DNA from: Flavobacteriales bacterium UBA852 | Lineage (GTDB): Bacteria; Bacteroidota; Bacteroidia; Flavobacteriales_E; Vicingaceae | Direction: 5' to 3' | Assembly: GCA_002295925.1 (NCBI GenBank) | Contig: DBGO01000022.1 | Span: 62,001 to 126,000, forward strand | DNA length: 64,000 nt | In this document: one piece after another, positions 52,178 to 59,825 of the stretch | How the letters are laid out: each line of letters opens with the position of its first letter | Numbering within the stretch: position 1 is the first letter of the stretch | The notes under the pieces: generated by a model | Told to the model about the DNA's origin: nothing | What the model saw: the letters and a program-made list of their open reading frames with translations, nothing else | The model's database searches: none | Made by a program: the position numbers and the translations under genes

Positions 52178-52957
52178 TTAAAATTTAAAATTGCCGGCTT
52201 TATCAATATTTTGTTTGTCAGAAAAATAAATGGTAAGCGCAACACTGATAATAGAAACGGAAAAAATGGTAATCATCAGCATTATTTGATATTTTACCGC
52301 TACCGTGGGCGAATTTCCACCTAAAATTTGTCCGGTCATCATTCCCGGAATAGAAATAAGCCCTACAATAGCCGTGGTGGCAATCACAGGATTAAATGCT
52401 TTTTTCATCGCACCTGCTTTAAAGGGCAATAAAGCTTCTTTAATGGTAGCACCATTAGCTAAATACCATCGGTATTGCGTTTGATTGTTTTTCAGGTTTT
52501 GATAATAATCATTCAAAGCTAAAATAACGGTTTTAATGGTGTTGCCCAGCAACATGCCGCTAATGGGAATAAAATATGCGGCAGTAAGTATGTTTTCCAT
52601 TTCCAAAACAATGTATAAAAAGTAAAATAAAATTCCACTTAACGTGAAAATGGAAGAAATAAATATGGGCAAAAAGAATTTTTTCACCGGCAATTCACTT
52701 CGTTTGCCAATGGTAAAAGCAGAAATAACAATCATTATAATAACCCAAGCAATGTTCAGTAAAAAATTGTCCAGTTTGAATAAAAATTCGAGATAAACAC
52801 CTATAAGCAAAAGCTGAACGGTCATACGCAAATTAGCAATCAGTGCATCTTTCAATAATCCGGTTTTGTAATAATGCAACAAGAAAAACGGAATAATCAA
52901 CAATAAATAGCCCAATGCCAAATTCAGGTAGGATATGTCAATGGTTGTGTGGTTCAT
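52178..52957 (-). CDS. ABC transporter permease, FetB/UPF0014 type
   Basis: A 259-residue inner-membrane protein with about seven helices. The GNTIKTVILALNDYY and GATIKEALLPF (the EAA-like loop), followed by IPGMMTGQILGGNSP and YQIMLMITIFS, match the UPF0014/FetB family that exports iron or another metal with FetA. The partner ATPase overlaps its start by 4 bases, and no periplasmic binding protein is present, as expected for an exporter. Confidence 0.87.
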   Translation of the reverse strand: MNHTTIDISYLNLALGYLLLIIPFFLLHYYKTGLLKDALIANLRMTVQLLLIGVYLEFLFKLDNFLLNIAWVIIMIVISAFTIGKRSELPVKKFFLPIFISSIFTLSGILFYFLYIVLEMENILTAAYFIPISGMLLGNTIKTVILALNDYYQNLKNNQTQYRWYLANGATIKEALLPFKAGAMKKAFNPVIATTAIVGLISIPGMMTGQILGGNSPTVAVKYQIMLMITIFSVSIISVALTIYFSDKQNIDKAGNFKF

Positions 52958-53607
52958 ACAGCAAAACTTTCAAAATTTATCTTTTTGTCAAAGGCAGCAA
53001 TCAACTCGTTGTCGTGAGAAACAATAATGCAAGCATAAGGATAGTTGTGAATAGCATTTATAACAGCTTTCCGGTTAGATTTGTCCAATGCAGCAGTAGG
53101 CTCGTCAAGTAATAATAAGGGCTTTTTTTGCAACAATCCGGCAGCAATTAACAAGCGTTGTTTTTCTCCTCCCGAAAGAACAGAAAAAGGTTTCTCTAAA
53201 ATGCTTTCATCGAGGTTTAAGTCAGCTAAAACAGCTATGATTTCTTCTTTTTTAGGTCTAATATTTCGATTATTTTTAAAAGAAAACAGTGTGTCAAAAA
53301 CTTCTTTTCCAAAAGTGAATTGCAGAGCGGTTTCTTGTGGCACCCAAGCAGTAAGTTGGCGGATTAAATGCACATTTTCGGGCAACAGCCGAATAGAATT
53401 ATTGAAAATAATTTGGCCTGAAAAGTTGGGCGTAAACCCTAATAAGGTAGATAAAAAAGTAGATTTTCCGCATCCTGATTTACCGTAAATAACACATTTT
53501 TCATCTTTTTTTAACGAAAGTGTAAAATCCTCAAACAGTGGTTTGTTGTTTAAGTAAACACTTAAATCATCAACCGTTAACAGAATATCCGTAATTTTAT
53601 TATTCAT
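52954..53607 (-). CDS. ABC transporter ATP-binding protein, FetA type
   Basis: A 217-residue ATPase with Walker A GKSGCGKST at 42-50, a Q-loop (AWVPQETAL), the LSGGEKQR signature and DEPTAALD Walker B, followed by the H-loop ISHD (ends VSHDNE). It drives the permease encoded downstream and the pair is likely a metal exporter, by family. The ATGA overlap with the permease start shows an operon. It is divergent from msrB with only 14 bases between the start codons. Confidence 0.85.
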   Translation of the reverse strand: MNNKITDILLTVDDLSVYLNNKPLFEDFTLSLKKDEKCVIYGKSGCGKSTFLSTLLGFTPNFSGQIIFNNSIRLLPENVHLIRQLTAWVPQETALQFTFGKEVFDTLFSFKNNRNIRPKKEEIIAVLADLNLDESILEKPFSVLSGGEKQRLLIAAGLLQKKPLLLLDEPTAALDKSNRKAVINAIHNYPYACIIVSHDNELIAAFDKKINFESFAV

Positions 53608-53621
53608 AAATTATTACAAAA

Positions 53622-54032
53622 ATGGACATAAAAAACACAGCATCAAAACCCGAAGGCAACGAAAATGACCGATGGAAAGAAAAACTTACGCCCGAAGAAT
53701 ATTATGTAATGCGTCAAAAAGGTACGGAACCGCCTTTTTCGGGAAAGTATAATTTGCATTTCGAAGAAGGAATTTATACATGCAAAGCATGTGGTACACC
53801 GCTGTTTACTTCCGAATCTAAATTTAATTCGGGTTGCGGCTGGCCTGCCTTTGATGATGCCTTGCCCGATACTGTTGAAACACGCCGGGATACCTCGCAC
53901 GGAATGATTCGCACAGAAATTGTGTGTAAAAATTGCCAATCGCACTTAGGCCATTTATTTGATGACGGACCAACCGAAACCGGTTTGCGCTATTGTGTAA
54001 ACTCCATTTGTTTGGATTTTAGAAAAGAATGA
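53622..54032 (+). CDS. msrB: Peptide-methionine (R)-S-oxide reductase
   Basis: Repairs methionine-R-sulfoxide in proteins using thioredoxin. The 136-residue MsrB has the zinc ligands CKACG and CKNCQ and the catalytic site RYCVNSICLDF with the catalytic cysteine. No signal peptide, so cytoplasmic. Its start lies 14 bases from the divergent FetA-type gene. Confidence 0.93.
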   Translation: MDIKNTASKPEGNENDRWKEKLTPEEYYVMRQKGTEPPFSGKYNLHFEEGIYTCKACGTPLFTSESKFNSGCGWPAFDDALPDTVETRRDTSHGMIRTEIVCKNCQSHLGHLFDDGPTETGLRYCVNSICLDFRKE

Positions 54033-54171
54033 TTTTTTAGTAAAGGGTTTAATGTTTTTGTTTTTAAACTACCCCATTTTCATTGCCGTTTATCATCTAA
54101 ATATTTTTAAAATAGCGACTATTTTGGTAAATTCGCAGTCCTATCAATAATCATATTAACTTTTAACAGAA

Positions 54172-56592
54172 ATGGCAGAAGCGGTAAAAAAAGAAGCGAA
54201 AATCTCCGGTGCGGAGTTAAAAGAACAAATCTTAAACGATTATAAACTGGCAAATATCAGTCGCGAAACATCATTGCTCGGACGTAGAGAAGTGCTTACC
54301 GGTAAAGCAAAGTTTGGTATATTTGGCGATGGTAAAGAAATTCCTCAAATTGCATTGGCTAAGCAATTTCGTGAGGGTGATTTCCGTTCGGGGTATTACC
54401 GCGACCAAACTTTTATGATGGCTATTGGCGAATTGACCGTTCGCGAATTTTTTGCTCAATTATATGCGCATCCCGATGTAGAAGCCGAGCCGTGTTCTGC
54501 CGGACGTTCCATGAACGGACATTTTGGTTCGCGAAGCTTGGATGAAAACGGTGAGTGGAAAGATTTAACAAAAATGAAAAACTCTTCTGCCGATATTTCG
54601 CCTACGGCAGGGCAAATGCCCCGTTTGTTAGGCTTGGCACAAGCATCAAAAGTTTATCGTGAAAACCCCGATTTGCAAAAGGGTAAGTTTTTGAAATTTT
54701 CCAATAAAGGAAATGAAATTGCTTTTGGAACTATTGGTGATGCCAGTACATCCGAAGGATTGTTTTGGGAAACGATAAATGCCGCAGGTGTTTTGCAAGT
54801 GCCAATGTTAATGTCGGTTTGGGATGACGGGCACGGAATTTCCGTAACAAAAAAATACCAAACCACCAAAGAAAGCATTTCAGAAGTATTGAAAGGATTT
54901 CAACGAGATAAAGGCAAGAAAAACGGTTACGAAATATTCAAAGTAAAAGGTTGGGATTATCCGGCTTTGCTTGAAACTTATACCAAAGCTGCCAAAATTG
55001 TTCGCGAAGAACATATACCTGCATTGGTTCACGTAGAAGAATTAACACAACCGCAAGGACATTCAACTTCGGGTTCGCATGAAAGATATAAATCGAAAGA
55101 ACGTTTGGAGTGGGAGCGTGAGTATGATTGCATTAACCAAATGCGCATCTGGATTTTAAAAGAAAAAATTGCTACCGAAGAAGAACTGAAAGAAATTGAA
55201 GAGTATGCCAAAAAATATGTGCGTCAAGAAAAAGCTGCTGCCTGGAAAGCTTTTATTACGCCCATAGTGGAGGAGCAAAACTTTGTGATAGAAAAAATTA
55301 ATGCAATGGCTGCCGAAAGTGCTTTTGGCGATGCATTAAGTCAAATGGCAGCACAATTGAAAACCATAAAAGAACCAACGCGTAAAGATGTTTTTTCTAT
55401 GCTTCGTAGAGCATTGCGATTGGTAAGAAACGAAAATTTAACCGTAAAACAAGAGTTGGTTGATTGGTTGGCAGAGCAAAATAAAATCAACTACGACCGT
55501 TACAGCTCGCATTTATACTCAGAGTCAGCACACAGTCCGTTAAAAGTGGAAGAAGTTCCACCGGTTTATACTACAGACAATAAAGCAGACGGTAGAGTGA
55601 TAGTGCGCGATAATTTTGATAAAATATTGGAAAAATATCCCGAAGTATTGATTTTTGGTGAAGATTCAGGGAAAATAGGTGGTGTAAATCAAGGGTTAGA
55701 AGGAATGCAAGCCAAATACGGCGAGCACAGAGTGTTTGATACCGGTATTCGCGAAGCTACAATTGTTGGTCAAGGTATAGGAATGGCAATGCGTGGATTA
55801 CGTCCAATTGCCGAAATTCAGTATTTAGATTATCTGCTGTATTGTTTGCAAATTATGAGTGATGATTTGGCAACCGTTCGTTACCGAACAAAATCCGGTC
55901 AAATGGCACCGTTGATTATCCGTACACGTGGCCATCGTTTAGAAGGTATATGGCATTCAGGTTCGCCAATGGCAGGAATTATCAATTTAGTGAGAGGGAT
56001 TCACGTTTGTGTACCTCGTAACCTGACCGATGCCGCAGGATTTTACAATACTTTATTGCAAGGCGACGACCCTGCATTGATTGTTGAGCCGCTGAATGCT
56101 TACCGAACAAAAGAATTGGTGCCGGATAATCTGGGTGAATTTACTTTACCGCTTGGTATTCCAAATATTGTAAAAGAAGGAACTGATGTAACTGTTGTTT
56201 CATACGGTTCAACTTGTAATTTAGCCGAAATAGCCGTTCAACAATTGGAAGAAATGGGCATTTCTGCCGAATTAATTGATGTACGCACGTTGTTGCCTTT
56301 CGATATTAACGGTGTGATAGTAGAATCGCTGAAAAAGACAAACAGAGTATTATTTGTAGATGAAGATGTGCCGGGAGGTACAACTGCCTATATGATGGAA
56401 GAAGTGCTCGAAAAACAAGGCGGATATTACTATTTGGACAGTGAGCCGAGAACCTTGTCGGCAAAACCGCACCGTCCGGCATACGGAACCGATGGTGATT
56501 ATTTCTCAAAACCAAGTATCGAAGATATTGTAGATGCTGTTTACGATATGATGCATGAATTTAACCCTGCTGAATATCCTAAGTATTACTAA
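54172..56592 (+). CDS. Fused alpha/beta E1 component of a 2-oxoacid dehydrogenase
   Basis: An 806-residue thiamine-diphosphate enzyme in which the alpha (about 1-420) and beta (about 470-806) subunits of a branched-chain or pyruvate-type E1 are joined. The alpha part has the Bacteroidota version of the TPP motif (GDASTSEGLFWETINAAG) and the MSVWDDGHGIS segment; the beta part has the DTGIREATIVGQGIGMAMRGLRP (seen as DTGIREATIVGQGIGMA) and the VPRNLTDAAGFYN stretch. The usual substrate is a 2-oxoacid, likely branched-chain keto acids. The E2 and E3 components are not in the window. The fusion is usual in Bacteroidota. Confidence 0.87.
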   Translation: MAEAVKKEAKISGAELKEQILNDYKLANISRETSLLGRREVLTGKAKFGIFGDGKEIPQIALAKQFREGDFRSGYYRDQTFMMAIGELTVREFFAQLYAHPDVEAEPCSAGRSMNGHFGSRSLDENGEWKDLTKMKNSSADISPTAGQMPRLLGLAQASKVYRENPDLQKGKFLKFSNKGNEIAFGTIGDASTSEGLFWETINAAGVLQVPMLMSVWDDGHGISVTKKYQTTKESISEVLKGFQRDKGKKNGYEIFKVKGWDYPALLETYTKAAKIVREEHIPALVHVEELTQPQGHSTSGSHERYKSKERLEWEREYDCINQMRIWILKEKIATEEELKEIEEYAKKYVRQEKAAAWKAFITPIVEEQNFVIEKINAMAAESAFGDALSQMAAQLKTIKEPTRKDVFSMLRRALRLVRNENLTVKQELVDWLAEQNKINYDRYSSHLYSESAHSPLKVEEVPPVYTTDNKADGRVIVRDNFDKILEKYPEVLIFGEDSGKIGGVNQGLEGMQAKYGEHRVFDTGIREATIVGQGIGMAMRGLRPIAEIQYLDYLLYCLQIMSDDLATVRYRTKSGQMAPLIIRTRGHRLEGIWHSGSPMAGIINLVRGIHVCVPRNLTDAAGFYNTLLQGDDPALIVEPLNAYRTKELVPDNLGEFTLPLGIPNIVKEGTDVTVVSYGSTCNLAEIAVQQLEEMGISAELIDVRTLLPFDINGVIVESLKKTNRVLFVDEDVPGGTTAYMMEEVLEKQGGYYYLDSEPRTLSAKPHRPAYGTDGDYFSKPSIEDIVDAVYDMMHEFNPAEYPKYY

Positions 56593-56599
56593 GTTGTAA

Positions 56600-57619
56600 A
56601 TGAACAGATTAATTTCGTTTATATCAATATTTACTTTAATATTTTCGGGAAGTGTTTTTGCCGAGAATAATGAGGAAACTTCAACACGGAAAAACACAAA
56701 AGATACCGTTCAAGCATTGGTGGTCAATCCAACCAATCCGCTTTATACCAAATTGAAAGACATGTCCGGAGAGGAAATAATCGGTTTGGTGGATTCGTTG
56801 TTGGATGCCGATTATGTGCCTTATGAATTGGTAAAAGAAATTAACGCTTACGCAGAAAATTACATTCTGCAGCACGATTTTTACAATTCGCTTACGGCAT
56901 TTTACGACAGCACGGAGTATCCGGCAGGAAGTATCTATCGAGGGTTTAATACGCAAGAAATTCATCCGTATTCCGAAGATTTGTCAAAAAATGATACAAC
57001 CATAACACTTACTTTGGTTGATTCCAATAATTTTTGCCTGTTCAGTATGCCGATAGAAGGTGTCATTACTTCAAATTTCGGTTGGCGTGATGGCAGAAAC
57101 CACAACGGCATTGATATAGACTTGGAAGTTTGGGACCCGGTTCATGCCGCATTTGACGGAATGGTAAGAATTGCACAATACCACAAAGGATATGGACGAG
57201 TGGTTGTTATTCGTCATTACAATGGGTTGGAAACCATCTATGCGCATTTGCATCGCTTTAAAGTAAAAGAGGGTGACATTGTAAGTGCCGGTCAGGTTAT
57301 CGGTTTAGGCGGCAGTTCAGGGCGTTCTACCGGAAGTCATTTGCATTTTGAGGTGCGTTTTAAAGGAAAGCCCATTAACCCAAAAAGTTTAATCGATTTT
57401 AAGGAAAATAAATTATTGAGTTCGGAATTGGTATTGACCAAAACCCGCTGGAGTTTTGCCGCATACCCCAGAGGGGTGAAGTTTTATACCATTCAACCCG
57501 GCGATTTTTTATATAAAATAGCCAAACAATTCGGAACAACAGTATCTAAAATTTGTGAAATGAACGGTATTAAACGCAACAGCGTATTGATTGCCGGAAA
57601 AAAACTGCGTATTGGATAA
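56600..57619 (+). CDS. M23 family peptidoglycan endopeptidase with LysM
   Basis: A 339-residue secreted protein: signal peptide 1-22 (GSVFAENN), then an M23 domain with the metal motifs HNGIDID (H168, D172) and HLHFE (H247, H249), and a C-terminal LysM domain (about 295-338, YTIQPGDFLYKIAKQFG). It likely cleaves peptidoglycan cross-links in the periplasm and binds the wall through LysM. It has 8 bases between it and the E1 stop. Its 3' end overlaps the next gene. Confidence 0.87.
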   Translation: MNRLISFISIFTLIFSGSVFAENNEETSTRKNTKDTVQALVVNPTNPLYTKLKDMSGEEIIGLVDSLLDADYVPYELVKEINAYAENYILQHDFYNSLTAFYDSTEYPAGSIYRGFNTQEIHPYSEDLSKNDTTITLTLVDSNNFCLFSMPIEGVITSNFGWRDGRNHNGIDIDLEVWDPVHAAFDGMVRIAQYHKGYGRVVVIRHYNGLETIYAHLHRFKVKEGDIVSAGQVIGLGGSSGRSTGSHLHFEVRFKGKPINPKSLIDFKENKLLSSELVLTKTRWSFAAYPRGVKFYTIQPGDFLYKIAKQFGTTVSKICEMNGIKRNSVLIAGKKLRIG

Positions 57620-57968
57620 TCTTGAGAATATATTAAATATAACCAATTACCGCGAGCATCCTACACGACCGGGATATACGGTTTTTCATTTTTTTGATGA
57701 TAAACAAGCCAATGATTTTAAAAAATTATTGGAAGAAAATACCATTTGGTTCGAATCGGATGTGGATAAAAAAGACGGAAAAACCATTTATCTTTTCGGC
57801 GTACGAAACAGTGATTTAAAAAAAGCGGTTAACTTAAATTATTTAGTTATAGGAAAATACCGAAAACCGTTCATTCCTAATCTCTATTTCAAATGGTTTG
57901 TAGTTGTTTTAGGCGTTTTGTTGGTTGTAGCGGCTGTCATAGGATATTTAAAATCAGGTGCATCATGA
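57591..57968 (+). CDS. Small membrane-anchored protein of unknown function
   Basis: About 120 residues with a C-terminal membrane helix (about 100-118, WFVVVLGVLLVVAAVIGYL) and a soluble N-terminal domain (YTVFHFFDDKQANDFKKLLEENTIWF) of no recognised family. There is no ATG at the 5' end: TTG codons at 57591 and 57612 are the only usual starts, so the start is uncertain; the latter begins LDNLENILNITNY. It overlaps the M23 3' end and the next start (ATGA), so it is coupled on both sides. Confidence 0.62.
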   Translation: MPEKNCVLDNLENILNITNYREHPTRPGYTVFHFFDDKQANDFKKLLEENTIWFESDVDKKDGKTIYLFGVRNSDLKKAVNLNYLVIGKYRKPFIPNLYFKWFVVVLGVLLVVAAVIGYLKSGAS

Positions 57969-58360
57969 AGCATAATGATAAAAATATCATATTTTATGAT
58001 GCCGAATGCGGTTTTTGCAGTTTTTGGGTAAGATGGTTGCTGAAAAGAGATAAAAAGCATACTTTTTATTTTGCTTCGCTTCATTCTGATTTGGCAAAAG
58101 AATATAACTTTCATCAATTAAATAAAGATACATTAGTATTGATTTACAGAAATACAATCTTTACCAAAAGCAGGGCAGTGGCAGCTATTTTATCCGAGTT
58201 GTCTTTGCCTTACAGAGTACTTTCTACTGTTATTTTAATGTTCCCTATTTGTTGGGCAGATAGCGTGTATTCTTTTGTTGCAGCGAACCGTTTTTTGGGA
58301 GGGAAAAACAGTTGTCAATTGAAAGAAATGGAAAAATTTAAACCGTATATTTTATCCTGA
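57965..58360 (+). CDS. DCC1-like thiol-disulfide oxidoreductase family protein (DUF393)
   Basis: A 131-residue protein of the DUF393/DCC family with the N-terminal DxxCxxC motif (DAECGFC, C15 and C18) on a thioredoxin-like strand and the RDKKH stretch after it. These proteins are presumed thiol-disulfide reductases; no substrate is known. I chose ATG 57965 over an earlier in-frame ATG at 57893, since the earlier one would add a non-homologous cysteine-rich piece that overlaps the previous gene entirely. Coupled to both neighbours (ATGA and TGATG). Confidence 0.85.
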   Translation: MKHNDKNIIFYDAECGFCSFWVRWLLKRDKKHTFYFASLHSDLAKEYNFHQLNKDTLVLIYRNTIFTKSRAVAAILSELSLPYRVLSTVILMFPICWADSVYSFVAANRFLGGKNSCQLKEMEKFKPYILS

Positions 58361-58899
58361 TGTATGCCATTGTAGATATAGAAACCACCGGAGGTAATCA
58401 TAAATCGGGAAGGATTACGGAAATAGCCGTTTATGAATATGATAATGGCAGAATAACCGAATTGTTTCAATCGTTGGTTAATCCCGAATGTTCTATTCCG
58501 CCATTTGTACAAAACTTAACGGGCATTACCAATAAAATGGTAGCAAAAGCCCCTGTTTTTGAAGAGATTTCTGAAGAGTTGTATGAAGTTTTAAATTCAC
58601 GCATTTTTGTTGCACACAATGTTTCTTTTGATTATAATTTCATAAAAACATCGTTTAATCGTTTTGCACAACAAGAGTTTAATGTGCCTTATGTTTGTAC
58701 AATTCAATTGAGCCGAAAAATTTTACCCGGTTATGGTTCGTATGGCTTAGGGAAATTATGTAAAGAAATAGGTATAGAGATTAATGGCAGACATAGAGCC
58801 GCAGGTGATGCGTTGGCAACCGCCAAATTGTTTGATATTTTAATGCAAAAAGATCGTTCGGCAGTATTGTCTTTGATAAAAGGCAATATTAATCGCTGA
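58360..58899 (+). CDS. DnaQ-like 3'-5' exonuclease
   Basis: A 179-residue DEDDh exonuclease (DnaQ family). Catalytic residues are D6 and E8 (DIETTG), the mid-motif HNVSFDYNF aspartate (about 92), and H-x4-D in HRAAGDALAT (about 147-152). It lacks the polymerase part. Members of this size are stand-alone exonucleases or the DNA polymerase III epsilon-like proteins that follow a nuclease/GIY-YIG domain in Bacteroidota. Starts one base inside the stop of the DCC gene (TGATG); converges with the DUF4249 gene by an 11-base overlap. Confidence 0.88.
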   Translation: MYAIVDIETTGGNHKSGRITEIAVYEYDNGRITELFQSLVNPECSIPPFVQNLTGITNKMVAKAPVFEEISEELYEVLNSRIFVAHNVSFDYNFIKTSFNRFAQQEFNVPYVCTIQLSRKILPGYGSYGLGKLCKEIGIEINGRHRAAGDALATAKLFDILMQKDRSAVLSLIKGNINR

Positions 58900-59821
58900 C
58901 AATTAAAGTATCGTAAGATGCACCATAACAAGCCCATACCCCCAAACCGCCATCAATATTGGTTTTGATGGTTGTAGGTGAGGCAAAAGGATTACCGTTA
59001 TTGAAAACCTCTTGCTCAAATGTTCTGTAAAATTCATAAACTCCACGGTCGATGGTGCAAAATTTAATGATTAAAGTGTCATTTCGTTTAAAGTAAAATT
59101 CAGTACCTTCAACATCTGCAGAAGTTGTGTCGTTGGGTAAATGCCCGCGAGCAACATAAAAATCAAAAGTCAAATCGTTTGAGAAATCATCATTATATAC
59201 AGAACCCAAAACCGGTACAAAAGAATTGTCAACACCTTTTCTTTTGACAAAAATGCGGTAATTATCGCCTAATTTCGGAGGGTCGGTAAGATTGAACCAC
59301 AAGTAACCGTAATCGTCAAATCCTGGCTGTGGCTTCCAAAAGTAATAATTAGGTCGAATTAAAGCCGGTATTTTTGCTGTTGACGTAACAGTTTTTCCAT
59401 CGGCATTTACGGTAAGTGTATACGTTTTGCCAATTTCACCCAACATTGTAAAACTCGTGTAAATGCAAATATCAATATTGCGTAAACTTTCATAATCTAT
59501 TCCTACAAGTGGTGCAATAGCTTGTAAAGTGCTGTCGGGTAGAGTAGAGGTGCAAATTTTATCGAGTGTTACCGTAGAAGTTCCGTCGTTTAATGTTACG
59601 GTTGCATTTTTTATATATAAATTTTGCAATGTATTTAAATCTGTCGATTCAAAATACCCGATAGATTTTGATAAAAGGATTACGGGCGGTTGCCCTTGTT
59701 CCATACTGCCTTCCACAACAATTTTTTGTTCTGCTTGGGGTAAATCAACGGTAATGTCTTTGGTGCAACCAATGATTGTCGCCAGTAAAATAAACAGGGA
59801 TATAAGGTTTAGTTTTTTCAT
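58889..59821 (-). CDS. DUF4249 lipoprotein
   Basis: A 310-residue lipoprotein (lipobox IIGC, C19) of the DUF4249 family, usually coded next to a TonB receptor in Bacteroidota, as here. The body is beta-rich (VEGSMEQGQPPVILLSKS, TVTLNDGTSTVTL, YTLTVNADGKTVTSTA) with a likely Ig-like fold. It may sit on the surface and hand its ligand to the receptor, by analogy with SusD-like partners, but no such role is established. The spacing to the TonB gene is 4 bases. Confidence 0.84.
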   Translation of the reverse strand: MKKLNLISLFILLATIIGCTKDITVDLPQAEQKIVVEGSMEQGQPPVILLSKSIGYFESTDLNTLQNLYIKNATVTLNDGTSTVTLDKICTSTLPDSTLQAIAPLVGIDYESLRNIDICIYTSFTMLGEIGKTYTLTVNADGKTVTSTAKIPALIRPNYYFWKPQPGFDDYGYLWFNLTDPPKLGDNYRIFVKRKGVDNSFVPVLGSVYNDDFSNDLTFDFYVARGHLPNDTTSADVEGTEFYFKRNDTLIIKFCTIDRGVYEFYRTFEQEVFNNGNPFASPTTIKTNIDGGLGVWACYGASYDTLIVSD

Positions 59822-59825
59822 TTTC

